From Alkaliphilus hydrothermalis (lineage in GTDB: Bacteria; Bacillota; Clostridia; Peptostreptococcales; Natronincolaceae): a DNA stretch of 64,000 nucleotides. The notes below the pieces were generated by a model. It ran no database searches. It worked only from the letters and a program-made list of their open reading frames with translations, and was not told where the DNA came from. The translations under genes were made by a program, and so were the position numbers. The DNA lies in the NCBI RefSeq assembly GCF_016908555.1, contig NZ_JAFBEE010000005.1:106047-170046 (forward strand), read 5' to 3'. Positions 27,647-36,123 of this stretch are shown here, in pieces (the first letter of the stretch is position 1; the number at the start of each line of letters is the position of its first letter).

Positions 27647-28285
27647 CTAATCTTTACATAGCTCCACAAAAAGCTTTGTGATATTGCTCTTTGATACTTT
27701 TCCCACCACTTTTAGATGTTCTTTATCTTCCACCATAGTTTTTTCCACCACTGGAAGACTATCAACTTCATGTTCTATGATTTTTACTGCGGCATGAAGG
27801 GCATTTTCATCCCCCATAACTGTAATAATGTTAGGTTTTCTCGTCATAATCATACCTACTGGTACTTTATTAATATCAATTCCTCCGATGGCACTCTTTA
27901 GGAAGTCTTTTCGGGACACAACCCCCACTAAAGACCCCTTAGAGACAACAAAAATGGTCCCTACATCCTCTAAAAACAATGTGACGATGGCTTCATATAC
28001 TGGCGTCTCCTCTGATACAATAGAAGGCACTGACATAATATCGGAAACCTTTACATTCTTAATCTGTTGGGTAAATAAATTAGCTTCAGATTTCCCCGAG
28101 TAGAAGTACCCAACCTTTGGACGAGCATCTAAAATACCCGACATTGTTAGAATTGCCAAATCAGGTCTTAGGGTTGCCCTTGTGACATTCAGTAGTTTGG
28201 CAATTTGTTCACTGGTAATCGGTTCTTGCTCCTTAACGATTTCGATGATCTGCTGTTGTCTCTTTGATAATTCGATATTAATCAC
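27647..28285 (-). CDS. ccpN: CcpN-like transcriptional regulator with CBS domains
   Basis: A 212-residue repressor. An N-terminal winged helix (ELSKRQQQIIEIVKEQEPIT, then NVTRATLRPDLAILTMSG) is followed by two CBS domains (from about 75; VSDIMSVPSIVSEETPVYEA and VGMIMTRKPNIITVMGDENA) that probably sense nucleotides. In Bacillus, CcpN represses gluconeogenic genes during glycolysis. Here it is the first gene of the ccpN-yqfL-ppdK unit, a fitting place to control pyruvate/PEP flux. The start appears to be GTG at 28285, set within an AAAGGGGTGAT ribosome-like sequence, so a nearby alternative start is possible. Confidence 0.92.
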   Translation of the reverse strand: MINIELSKRQQQIIEIVKEQEPITSEQIAKLLNVTRATLRPDLAILTMSGILDARPKVGYFYSGKSEANLFTQQIKNVKVSDIMSVPSIVSEETPVYEAIVTLFLEDVGTIFVVSKGSLVGVVSRKDFLKSAIGGIDINKVPVGMIMTRKPNIITVMGDENALHAAVKIIEHEVDSLPVVEKTMVEDKEHLKVVGKVSKSNITKLFVELCKD

Positions 28286-28398
28286 CCCTTTGTGCTACAC
28301 TATTAATATATATGTTATATTATATACTAATTTACCATATTTTTATGAATTTTTCCATAGCCACTTATTAGTAATATTCTGCACCTTCTATGAAAAAG

Positions 28399-28428
28399 AA
28401 AACAGCTGAAAATAATTCCAGCTGTTTT
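28399..28428 (-). terminator. Terminator of glyQS
   Basis: AAAACAGCTG (28399-28408) pairs with CAGCTGTTTT (28419-28428), and a minus-strand T run follows. It lies just after the GlyRS stop. Confidence 0.85.
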
Positions 28429-28434
28429 TATGGA

Positions 28435-29823
28435 TTAGAATCTCATCTTTTCTTCTAAATAAGCCTCTAATTGATCAATTGCAATTCGTTCCTGCTCCAT
28501 ACTATCCCTATGTCTAATTGTCACACTATTGTCTTCTAGAGAATCAAAATCAAAGGTAATACAGAAGGGAGTACCAATTTCGTCATGTCTTCTATATCTT
28601 TTACCAATACTACCAGCATCATCATAATCCACAGTGAACTTCTCTGATAATTGTTCATATACCTTAAGGGTTTCATCCTTTAACTTTTTAGTTAATGGAA
28701 GTACTGCTGCCTTGATGGGGGCTAATGCAGGATGTAATTTTAATACAACTCTAGTATCATTCTCTCCCACCTCTTCTTCTCGATAGGAATCCACTAGGAA
28801 GGCAAGGGCAACACGGTCTACCCCTACAGACGGTTCAATACAATAAGGAACATATCGCTCATTGGTTACCGGGTCTATGTAGGTGAAATCAACCCCTGAA
28901 TGTTCACTATGCTTCTTTAGGTCAAAATCAGTTCTGTCAGCTATTCCCCATAGCTCACCCCAACCAAATGGGAATCTATATTCAATATCACTTGTGGCGT
29001 TACTATAGTGGGATAACTCCTCTTGGTCATGCTCCCTTACTCTGATACTTTCTTCCCTCATACCAAGGTTAAGTAACCAGTTCTTACAGAAATCGCTCCA
29101 ATAGTTGAACCACTCAATATCTTCTCCTGGCTTACAGAAAAATTCTAACTCCATTTGCTCAAACTCTCTTGTTCTAAAAGTAAAGTTACCTGGTGTAATC
29201 TCATTTCTAAAGGACTTACCAATTTGACCAATACCAAAGGGTACTTTTTTGCGGGAAGTTCTTTGAACGTTCTTGAAGTTAACAAAGATCCCTTGGGCAG
29301 TCTCAGGTCTTAAGAAAATTTCAGTACTACTATCCTCCGTAACCCCTTGGAAGGTTTTAAACATTAGATTAAACTGACGAATATCTGTATATTCTAATTC
29401 TCCGCATTCAGGACAAACAATTTTATTCTCCTCTATGTATTCCTTCATTTGCTTGTTTTCCCAACCTTCAACATTAATGTCTTGATTTCGGGATGCTGCG
29501 AAGTTTTCTATTAATTGATCCGCCCTAAATCTAGCCTTACACTTTTTACAATCCATTAATGGGTCATTAAAACCACCCACGTGACCTGAAGCCACCCATG
29601 TTTGAGGATTCATTAAAATAGCTGAATCCAAACCTACGTTATAGGGACTTTGCTGGATAAACTTCTTCCACCAAGCCTTTTTAACGTTATTTTTAAGTTC
29701 CACTCCAAGAGGACCATAATCCCAAGTATTCGCTAAGCCTCCATAAATCTCAGACCCTGGAAATACAAAACCTCTATTCTTAGCCAAAGATACAATTTTC
29801 TCCATTGTTACTTCCGTTGACAT
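28435..29823 (-). CDS. glyQS: Glycyl-tRNA synthetase, single-chain dimeric type
   Basis: A 462-residue class II synthetase that charges tRNA-Gly. It begins STEVTMEKIVSLAKNRGFVF, and carries the Cys pairs CKKCKARF and CPECGE, motif 2 (GIGQIGKSFRNEITPGNFTF), motif 3 (EPSVGVDRVALAF) and a C-terminal anticodon-binding domain. The ATG at 29823 has a GGAGGG site; an upstream start nine codons earlier is unsupported. This is the alpha2 type found in Clostridia and staphylococci, unlike the two-gene GlyQ/GlyS of Bacillus. A glycine T-box leader precedes it. Confidence 0.97.
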   Translation of the reverse strand: MSTEVTMEKIVSLAKNRGFVFPGSEIYGGLANTWDYGPLGVELKNNVKKAWWKKFIQQSPYNVGLDSAILMNPQTWVASGHVGGFNDPLMDCKKCKARFRADQLIENFAASRNQDINVEGWENKQMKEYIEENKIVCPECGELEYTDIRQFNLMFKTFQGVTEDSSTEIFLRPETAQGIFVNFKNVQRTSRKKVPFGIGQIGKSFRNEITPGNFTFRTREFEQMELEFFCKPGEDIEWFNYWSDFCKNWLLNLGMREESIRVREHDQEELSHYSNATSDIEYRFPFGWGELWGIADRTDFDLKKHSEHSGVDFTYIDPVTNERYVPYCIEPSVGVDRVALAFLVDSYREEEVGENDTRVVLKLHPALAPIKAAVLPLTKKLKDETLKVYEQLSEKFTVDYDDAGSIGKRYRRHDEIGTPFCITFDFDSLEDNSVTIRHRDSMEQERIAIDQLEAYLEEKMRF

Positions 29824-29867
29824 ATTAGCTCCCTCCATTTTCCTATTCAAATTTTTTAAAAATAAAA

Positions 29868-30072
29868 AAAGCCCCCCATCCCATAAAACTTAGGGACGAA
29901 AGACTTTACTTCCGCGGTTCCACCCTAGTTGGTCCATTGGACCCCCTTAGTATATTAAGCTCAGAAGCGCCCTTCATTGATTCTTCTGCACTGGACTCCC
30001 ACCATCTCCAGCTCGCTAAACCAGTTAAAACAATTACTCCTCTTCCTCACAGCCCATTAAAATATTAATTTG
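29868..30072 (-). promoter_or_regulatory. Glycine T-box riboswitch leader of glyQS
   Basis: The T-box sequence AGGGTGGAACCGCG is exact on the minus strand (29913-29926). Stem I has the AGTA loop-E motif, and its specifier loop appears to read GGC (in GAAGGGCG), a glycine codon. Only a short linker and a small stem III (GGTCC/GGACC) separate stem I from the T-box, so stem II is missing, as known for glyQS leaders. A 12-bp terminator stem plus T7 run ends near 29868. Uncharged tRNA-Gly would bind and switch on glyQS. Confidence 0.93.
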
Positions 30073-30078
30073 ATATAT

Positions 30079-30107
30079 AATTTAACAAATAATTCTTCTT
30101 TTGTCAA
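30079..30107 (-). promoter_or_regulatory. Promoter of the T-box glyQS transcript
   Basis: Minus-strand TTGACA (30102-30107), a 17-base spacer ending in TGT, and TAAATT (30079-30084). The perfect -35 and extended -10 place the start near 30072, just before stem I. It begins 8 bases after the stop of the upstream gene. Confidence 0.65.
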
Positions 30108-30114
30108 GATTTTT

Positions 30115-30657
30115 TTAGTAATCCGAACCATTGTTAAGATCATCTAAGGTTTCTTCAATATCTTCAGTAACATCTTCTTTGAAATTTTCTGCTTCATCTA
30201 CTACATTGTCTTTTTGCTTAGAGAATTTATTTCTAACATCATTAATTTTCTCCTCTGCAATGTCATTAATGTCTACAATATCTCCGTTATCCTTTACGAT
30301 TTCTATGGTGGCTCTAGAAGCCAATGCAGCTGAAACGCCAACGATGGAAACCAATGGAGCTAATACAACACCTATGGCACCTGCTGTTACAGGAATATTC
30401 AATAAAACATTTCCATCCTTCTTTAAGATTACTCTAGTAACATTACCTTTTTTAATGACCCTCTTCAGCTTTTCAATCACTTCATTTCCCATTACATTCA
30501 TGGATTCAGTCCAATTTTTACCATTTTCCTGTTCTTCCAGGTCAATTAAAGCCTCCACTAAGTCTCCATTATGCTTTTCTAATACTTCCTTTGCCACTCT
30601 GTAGGATACTCCAGCACGCTCTCTGATGGTATCAATTTTTTCAAGATTAATGTCCAT
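30115..30657 (-). CDS. UBA-like plus DUF4342 domain protein
   Basis: About 180 residues. The first 45 form a UBA/TS-N-like three-helix domain (LEKIDTIRERAGVSYRVAKE, then LVEALIDLEEQ). Residues about 60-135 match the DUF4342 pattern (VIEKLKRVIKKGNVTRVILK, then LLNIPVTAGAIGVVLAPLVS), with one hydrophobic, membrane-like stretch. A long acidic tail ends the protein. The ATG at 30657 is preferred, since AAGGAG lies 9 bases upstream; a TTG three codons earlier abuts the site. It lies 16 bases after recO. Function unknown; envelope or stress roles would be guesses. Confidence 0.8.
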   Translation of the reverse strand: MDINLEKIDTIRERAGVSYRVAKEVLEKHNGDLVEALIDLEEQENGKNWTESMNVMGNEVIEKLKRVIKKGNVTRVILKKDGNVLLNIPVTAGAIGVVLAPLVSIVGVSAALASRATIEIVKDNGDIVDINDIAEEKINDVRNKFSKQKDNVVDEAENFKEDVTEDIEETLDDLNNGSDY

Positions 30658-30673
30658 TGCCTTCAACTCCTTA

Positions 30674-31426
30674 TTATAGTTTATCCAACATGTCTAAACT
30701 TTTAAATTGGTATTTATTAATGTGTACCATGATGTACTTCTTTAATATTAATTTTAATTCATTATTTAAAGCTTCATTAACCTTTAACTTCTGTATTTCT
30801 AGTATATCCTTATTTAATAAATAATTTGCTAGTCTGACTGTTGTTTCTGAAATTTTTGAAGCAAATGGATCCACCGTAAAGCACTTGGGGCAAAGTATTC
30901 CCCCTTCTTCGTGACTAAACTTAATTTGTTTAAAATTTGATTGATTACAATTTACACAACTATGGACATGGGGTTTGAAGCCTGAGTAAGCCAATAGATT
31001 TACTTCAAAAGCCCTAACGACGGTTTGAAGCTCAAAGTCTTTTTGATCTTTGTTTGCCAGCATTGAAAGGGTCTTACCTAAAAGATTAAAAAGTCGGTTG
31101 TTGGTCTGTCCCTCATTGGTGACTGCCTCCACCAATTCCAAAAGGTAAGCCCCATAGGTTAGGGCATCTAAATCCTCCCGAATGCAATAAAAAATCTCTC
31201 TAGCATCACATTGGCTTAAATTATATAGACTACTTTTCCCTTTATAAAATACAAAATCGCTATAACAAAAAGGTTGAATGCCTGCCAGGAAGGTACTCTT
31301 TGGCTTGCGGGCACCCTTTGCAATAGCATTAATTTTGCCAATTTTACGGGTAAAGATGGTTAACATACTATCGGTTTCACCATATTTTTTATTTTTCAAA
31401 ACAAAGCCTTCGGTCTTAATCAGCAT
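30674..31426 (-). CDS. recO: DNA repair protein RecO
   Basis: A 250-residue protein that loads RecA with RecF/RecR and anneals single strands. The N-terminal OB fold (MLIKTEGFVLKNKKYGETDS, LTIFTRKIGKINAIAKGARK) is followed by a helical domain and a zinc site with Cys in CVNCNQ and CPKC. Length is typical. The GGGGGACATGTA region supplies the ribosome site for the ATG. It follows yqzL, as in Bacillus (era, yqzL, recO). Confidence 0.95.
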   Translation of the reverse strand: MLIKTEGFVLKNKKYGETDSMLTIFTRKIGKINAIAKGARKPKSTFLAGIQPFCYSDFVFYKGKSSLYNLSQCDAREIFYCIREDLDALTYGAYLLELVEAVTNEGQTNNRLFNLLGKTLSMLANKDQKDFELQTVVRAFEVNLLAYSGFKPHVHSCVNCNQSNFKQIKFSHEEGGILCPKCFTVDPFASKISETTVRLANYLLNKDILEIQKLKVNEALNNELKLILKKYIMVHINKYQFKSLDMLDKL

Positions 31427-31468
31427 TACATGTCCCCCATTAGATCATATAAGTACAAAGAGAAGTTA

Positions 31469-31612
31469 TTATTTAACTATATTTTCATTCACAGCAACAG
31501 GATAATCCTGCTCCTCTTCAGGTTTTAGAATCTCCTGATGTCTTTTATAGTATAGATATGCCTCCAAACTACCTGTGCTCTCAAAAACTTTCCATAAATC
31601 ATTTACAAGCAT
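31469..31612 (-). CDS. yqzL: YqzL family small protein
   Basis: A 47-residue protein beginning MLVNDLWKVFESTGSLEAYL, then YYKRHQEILKP. The W-K-V-F-x-x-T-G-x-x-x-x-Y-L pattern is the YqzL signature. A strong GGGAGGGGA ribosome site precedes the ATG at 31612. It lies 42 bases upstream of recO and downstream of era, the same place as yqzL in Bacillus. Function unknown. Confidence 0.88.
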   Translation of the reverse strand: MLVNDLWKVFESTGSLEAYLYYKRHQEILKPEEEQDYPVAVNENIVK

Positions 31613-31696
31613 ATAGTCCCCTCCCTTTTTATGTATTCTTAGAATACACTCTTATTTTTTGTAATTTAGGGAGGACTATACATTGTAATTTTTGTT

Positions 31697-31830
31697 AATC
31701 GGAGATTTGGGCCATCTTATTAAGGATGTTAGAAACTCTCCATACTCATTTTTTCAATTTAAAACCATTGAAATGAGTATTGCGGTTTCTAACAAAGCGA
31801 CTGCCACCAAATCAGAGATTTGGGCCATCT
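31697..31830. repeat. 21-bp direct repeats flanking a long hairpin between era and yqzL
   Basis: Nearly identical 21-bp copies (AATCRGAGATTTGGGCCATCT) lie at 31697-31717 and 31810-31830. Between them is a dyad: GTTAGAAAC near 31728 pairs with GTTTCTAAC near 31793, and inside it ATACTCATTT pairs with AAATGAGTAT. It is a candidate small mobile element or structured RNA region. Confidence 0.65.
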
Positions 31831-31834
31831 GCTT

Positions 31835-32722
31835 TTATTCATAACCTAAGCCTCTTAGGATGCTTTCGCTGTTTCTCCAGTCTTCTTTTACCTTGACCCA
31901 GAGTTCTAAAAATACCTTTGTTCCTAGTAAGCCTTCTATATCTTCACGGGCGCTCTTTCCAATTCCCTTAAGCTTTCTTCCACCTTTACCTATAATAATA
32001 CCTTTGTGACTTTTTCTCTCACAATAAATAGTAGCATTGATATCGATAATATCTTTATCTGGTCGCGTTTTCATTAAAGATACCTCCACGGCTACTCCAT
32101 GGGGAATTTCCTGTTCTGTGTAGTGGAGAATTTTTTCGCGAATAATCTCCCCTACAATAATTCTTTCAGGTTGATCTGTAATCATATCACCTGGGAAATA
32201 TTGTGGTCCCTCGGGTAAGTAATTAGAAATTTTTTGTACCAAAGAATGAAGATTGGCTCCTTCGATAGCTGATATTCCTACTATGTCAGCAAATAACCCC
32301 GTTGCTTTATATGCTTCATAAAGTTTGTTAAATTCCTCTTGAGTCATTTTATCTATCTTATTCATTACTAGGATAATAGGAGTCTTAATTCCCTGTAACT
32401 GCTCCATGATGAAGCGGTCTCCAGGTCCAATACTGTTTCCTTCATCCACCACAAACAAAACACAATCCACTTCCCTAAGGGAGTCTTTAGCAACCTTCAC
32501 CATATAGTCCCCTAGTTTATGTTTAGGTTTATGGATTCCCGGTGTGTCTAAGAAAACAATTTGATAGTTTTCATTTGTGTAGACACATTGAATCTTATTT
32601 CTTGTTGTCTGGGGCTTATCAGAAATAATTGCGATTTTTTCTCCGATAATTTGATTCATTAAAGTAGATTTTCCTACATTTGGTCGTCCAATTATTGTTA
32701 CAAATCCTGATTTGAAATTCAT
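31835..32722 (-). CDS. era: GTPase Era
   Basis: A 295-residue essential GTPase for 16S rRNA and 30S maturation. G-motifs are GRPNVGKS (12-19), the switch region TTRNKIQ, DTPGIHKPK, and NKIDK. The C-terminal KH domain has GKGGRKLKGIGKSAREDIE, and the protein ends WRNSESILRGLGYE. The ATG at 32722 has a GGAGG site 8 bases upstream; a start seven codons earlier lies inside cdd. It follows cdd directly, as in Bacillus. Confidence 0.97.
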   Translation of the reverse strand: MNFKSGFVTIIGRPNVGKSTLMNQIIGEKIAIISDKPQTTRNKIQCVYTNENYQIVFLDTPGIHKPKHKLGDYMVKVAKDSLREVDCVLFVVDEGNSIGPGDRFIMEQLQGIKTPIILVMNKIDKMTQEEFNKLYEAYKATGLFADIVGISAIEGANLHSLVQKISNYLPEGPQYFPGDMITDQPERIIVGEIIREKILHYTEQEIPHGVAVEVSLMKTRPDKDIIDINATIYCERKSHKGIIIGKGGRKLKGIGKSAREDIEGLLGTKVFLELWVKVKEDWRNSESILRGLGYE

Positions 32723-32723
32723 T

Positions 32724-33134
32724 TTAGCAGCCTCCACATTCATGTCCTAAGTCTTCTGGGGTAAAGGAGTGGGGTAATAAATCCTCCACCGTATATACCC
32801 TGTACTCATCTTCATTTTTTCCAACGATTACTTTTATTTTTTTTCCAAATTCAACCATTACCTGTCTGCAAATCCCACATGGATACGTATAAGCATCATC
32901 GTCACCTGTTACTGCAATCGCTTCAAATTCCTTTTCGCCTTCAGATACCGCCTTAAAGATCGCCGTTCTTTCAGCGCAATTTGTACCTCCATATGATGCA
33001 CATTCAATATTACAGCCTGTATAGACCTTTCCAGACTTCGTTAAAAGTGCTGCCCCCACATGAAAGTTAGAGTAGGGTACATAAGCATTTTTCTTTGCCT
33101 CGATGGCCATTGCCATTAACTCTTTATATTCCAT
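32724..33134 (-). CDS. cdd: Cytidine deaminase
   Basis: A 136-residue enzyme deaminating cytidine and deoxycytidine to uridine. The N-terminus YVPYSNFHVGAALLT is typical, and zinc ligands are in NCAERTAIF and YPCGICRQVM. Length fits the small tetrameric type. The stop is one base short of the era start, so the two are almost certainly co-translated. The cdd-era pair is conserved in Bacillus. Confidence 0.96.
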   Translation of the reverse strand: MEYKELMAMAIEAKKNAYVPYSNFHVGAALLTKSGKVYTGCNIECASYGGTNCAERTAIFKAVSEGEKEFEAIAVTGDDDAYTYPCGICRQVMVEFGKKIKVIVGKNEDEYRVYTVEDLLPHSFTPEDLGHECGGC

Positions 33135-33166
33135 TTTTTCTGCCTCCTTGACTTACATTTAGAAGA

Positions 33167-34279
33167 TTACTGTAATTTGATTTGTCTATTACTTGGGAAG
33201 ATGATAATCCACGTCTTCCCTTTATTCATTTCTAAATGATTTCCATTTTCGTCTTTGTAGATGGTCGGAGCTTGATGATTTGCCTTGCTCCATGAAATAG
33301 GCACAGCTGTTCCATTGGTAATATACATCCCCTTCCCCTCACCAATGGTTTTGACATCTCTCCTACCTGCCTTATCACCAGCAATATGCTTAATCTCCGT
33401 ATATTGTACAATTATATTTTTCGTCATTAGCTGTTGATTATTCATTTCATCAATATGGGGTTGATTAAACTGAATTCTTTTATATAATCCAGACCCTGGA
33501 TCGTATTCAAAATTTGTTGTAATTTTACTAGTAAAGGGAAGCGCCACCTTTTCAGCTTTTTTCCCCTCCATTTGACGCTCTTCTTCGCTGAAAACAAACA
33601 TCCCCTGCGCTTCCCCTTTAGCTTCCTTACGATACTTTACAACATCCCAAGCCTTCATAATCTTCTCTGCATTGGTATATACACTATGTTCATACATTCC
33701 CTTTTGTTTTTTTCTAACAGGATCCCTCCAACACATGATCTCATCTAAATAGGACAGTCCATTTAAGTTATCAGACCTCCAATCGGATGCAGCAGCATAG
33801 GCTTGTGGGCTACCACCATAATGTATGTAGATGGCATCATGATTGAAGGCTAAGTCAATATAGTAGTGTCTAGCACTTCTTACTGGACCGATTTTCTCTG
33901 CATCAAAATCTTGAAAAACAGCTAATAATCTGGTAATGTTTCCCTCTGCCAAAGTCTCATATATCACATCAGCTTGAGATATTCCACTTTGGGGTATTGC
34001 TTTTTTCAAGTTATTGATCATGATGGCTACAGGTCTCCTTTTAGCCACTTCCTCGTCAATATATAAGCCCGTCAATGGATTAATTTCAAACCCTTCTAAT
34101 TTTTGAGTTTCTTCATTCATTTCTTTATCCTTATCTTCTTGGGGGTCCTCAATCACCACTACTTCTGCTCCTTGGTTTTCTTCTTGAGAAAGATTCTTAT
34201 CAGCCCTACATCCACTTATGCCAATAATCATTAACAGTATCAACAAAGCAATAGTACTTTTCTTTAAAACTCCCCTCAT
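33167..34279 (-). CDS. DUF3048 family lipoprotein (YerB-like)
   Basis: About 370 residues. The ATG at 34279 follows an AGAGAGGG site; a TTG three codons earlier is too close. A signal peptide (LKKSTIALLILLMIIGISG) ends in a lipobox Cys, then a Gln/Glu-rich linker. The DUF3048 body includes INPLTGLYIDEEVAKRRPVA, IMINNLKKAIPQSGISQADV and VRSARHYYIDLA. The function is unknown; it is a lipid-anchored extracytoplasmic protein. It lies between the DUF502 gene and cdd, an insertion relative to Bacillus. Confidence 0.9.
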   Translation of the reverse strand: MRGVLKKSTIALLILLMIIGISGCRADKNLSQEENQGAEVVVIEDPQEDKDKEMNEETQKLEGFEINPLTGLYIDEEVAKRRPVAIMINNLKKAIPQSGISQADVIYETLAEGNITRLLAVFQDFDAEKIGPVRSARHYYIDLAFNHDAIYIHYGGSPQAYAAASDWRSDNLNGLSYLDEIMCWRDPVRKKQKGMYEHSVYTNAEKIMKAWDVVKYRKEAKGEAQGMFVFSEEERQMEGKKAEKVALPFTSKITTNFEYDPGSGLYKRIQFNQPHIDEMNNQQLMTKNIIVQYTEIKHIAGDKAGRRDVKTIGEGKGMYITNGTAVPISWSKANHQAPTIYKDENGNHLEMNKGKTWIIIFPSNRQIKLQ

Positions 34280-34321
34280 TTGTCTCAACCCTCTCTCTTG
34301 TTTTTCTTTAGTGTATTTATA

Positions 34322-34918
34322 TTAGTATTTTTTCTGATCAGGCTTCACTATTCCCCCAGAGATCACTAGTTTGATTGCTTGTTCCACCGACATTTCCAGT
34401 GGTATTGTTTCCTTTTTGGGTATCATGATGTATACTCCAGAAGTTGGATTTGGAGTGGTTGGTATAAATAACCCAACTACATCCTCCCCAGTTTTTTCAA
34501 CAATCTCTTCTGAGCCATCAGAGGTGACAAAAGCTATTGAATATCGCCCTGGGGACGGGTATTCCACCAGTACAGCCTTCCGAAAAGCTGTATGCTTACT
34601 TCCATAAATTGTTTCAGTCAGTTGTTTAATTGAAAAATAAACCGTTCTAACCAGCGGAATTCGCTCTAAAACCAGTTCTGTAAAATTGATTAACTTGTTT
34701 CCAGAGTAGTTTCTAGCCAATAAACCTACAATAAAGATTAAGAAAAGGGTAATTAATACCCCCAATCCATAAATCCTGAACCCAATAATATTTTCTATTG
34801 GTTGTCTAAAGACAATATCGACTCGATTGAATAGCCAAAGAATCACTATCGCAGTTAAAGCCATTGGTAAAATCACCAATAGTCCCGTTATGAGCGTGTT
34901 ACGTATTTCCTTCCACAA
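34322..34918 (-). CDS. DUF502 family membrane protein
   Basis: A 198-residue protein with two hydrophobic helices near the N-terminus (LITGLLVILPMALTAIVILW, and LGVLITLFLIFIVGLLA) and a soluble C-terminal domain with the family pattern SIAFVTSDG, then VFIPTTPNPTSG-like (GLFIPTTPNPTSGVYIMIPK). The start is TTG at 34918, with TGAGGT before it. Function in bacteria is not known; plant relatives (LIKE COV) are membrane trafficking related. Member of the cluster with the kinase/phosphatase fusion upstream. Confidence 0.87.
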   Translation of the reverse strand: MWKEIRNTLITGLLVILPMALTAIVILWLFNRVDIVFRQPIENIIGFRIYGLGVLITLFLIFIVGLLARNYSGNKLINFTELVLERIPLVRTVYFSIKQLTETIYGSKHTAFRKAVLVEYPSPGRYSIAFVTSDGSEEIVEKTGEDVVGLFIPTTPNPTSGVYIMIPKKETIPLEMSVEQAIKLVISGGIVKPDQKKY

Positions 34919-34954
34919 AAGACCTCACCCACTTCCTTCTCATAATAACATCTA

Positions 34955-35653
34955 TTAACCAAACAACTGAAAAAAGATTACTGTTATTATTGTACCCAAT
35001 AAAGCCCCTACAATCACTTCAAATAAGCTATGGATTTTCCCTTCAATCCGACTCTGACAAACCAGTAATGCCATTAGAAGAGATAAGGTTGCAATAAAGG
35101 TACTTTCTGAGATAAAAGAAATAGATGTCGCTAAAGAAAAAGCCAGTGCCGCATGACCACTTGGCATCCCTCCCTGCAGAGGTGTTCCTCTTCCAAAATA
35201 AGCCTTTAGACTAATTGTCGCAAAGATTACTATCACAAATACGATAAAAGTAATATGTATGGGGGATTGCCTTACAGAATGCAATACCCATTGGGTGTAG
35301 GGATTAATTCTTTGAAAGAATATAAAATATGCAACAAAAATAGAATTGACGGCTGCGATCAATACAGCCCCTGCAGCAACATTTTTTGCTATCTTTGCAA
35401 AGATATGATACTGGTCTGTAATTAAGTCAATGGCGCTTTCAATAGAAGTATTGATCATTTCCGCTATAATCACCAAGGATATAGTCAAAAGTAATATCAA
35501 AAACTCCACCCGACTAAGCTCAAAAAACAAGCTGAAAATTAGTATAATAATGGTTACAGCAAAGTGGATCTTCATATTTCTTTGGGTTTTGAGGGCATAT
35601 ATAATGCCCTCAATTGCATAATTCAAGCTATCAATTAATTTTCTTACCCTCAT
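34955..35653 (-). CDS. Fused undecaprenol/diacylglycerol kinase and PAP2 phosphatase
   Basis: A 232-residue membrane protein with two enzyme domains. Residues about 1-115 match the Gram-positive DgkA family, with the signature AEMINTSIESAIDLITDQ and KIAKNVAAGAVLIAA. Residues about 125-232 carry PAP2-type motifs: GRGTPLQGGMPSGHAALAFS and HSLFEVIVGALLG, holding the catalytic His residues. Together the domains could interconvert undecaprenol and its phosphate. It occupies the place of dgkA next to ybeY. A clean fusion rather than a frame error, as both halves are in one open frame. Confidence 0.88.
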   Translation of the reverse strand: MRVRKLIDSLNYAIEGIIYALKTQRNMKIHFAVTIIILIFSLFFELSRVEFLILLLTISLVIIAEMINTSIESAIDLITDQYHIFAKIAKNVAAGAVLIAAVNSIFVAYFIFFQRINPYTQWVLHSVRQSPIHITFIVFVIVIFATISLKAYFGRGTPLQGGMPSGHAALAFSLATSISFISESTFIATLSLLMALLVCQSRIEGKIHSLFEVIVGALLGTIITVIFFQLFG

Positions 35654-35667
35654 TGATCCAACCCCAT

Positions 35668-36123
35668 TTATTCCCGTACTTGGCCGATTTGCTTTAATAC
35701 AGCTTCCTCTTTGCCCCTCATTTTCCCTTCACTCTCTTCATCTTCATGGTCATACCCCATTAGATGAAACATGCTATGAACTGTTAAAAATGACATTTCT
35801 CGTTCAAAGCTATGGCCATACTCTTCTGCTTGCTCTAGGGCTTTTTCCACCGATATAACAATGTCACCTAAGAGCTTTTCTTCTCCAATAGGGAAATCAT
35901 CATCCACCATAGGAAAAGAGAGAACATCAGTGGCATAATCCTTACCTCGATAATTTTTATTCAAATCCTGTATTTCCTCATTGTTTACCAGTGATAAACT
36001 TACCTCGAAATCAGGGTCCCATCCTTCATGTTTTAAACTAGCCTCCATCGCCTTCGTCAGTAATTGAAGTAGTTCTTCGCTAACTTCCATCACCTCTTGT
36101 CGATCATCAATTATTAGATTCAT
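35668..36123 (-). CDS. ybeY: Endoribonuclease/rRNA maturation factor YbeY
   Basis: A 151-residue metal-dependent protein for 16S rRNA processing and ribosome quality control. The signature HSMFHLMGYDH (normally HGxLHLxGYDH) carries the three zinc-binding His; the usual Gly after the first His is Ser here. NKNYRGKDYATDVLSFP is another conserved piece. The start overlaps the end of the 7TM-HD gene by 17 bases, showing coupling. It sits in the phoH-pgpH-ybeY order of Bacillus. Confidence 0.95.
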   Translation of the reverse strand: MNLIIDDRQEVMEVSEELLQLLTKAMEASLKHEGWDPDFEVSLSLVNNEEIQDLNKNYRGKDYATDVLSFPMVDDDFPIGEEKLLGDIVISVEKALEQAEEYGHSFEREMSFLTVHSMFHLMGYDHEDEESEGKMRGKEEAVLKQIGQVRE

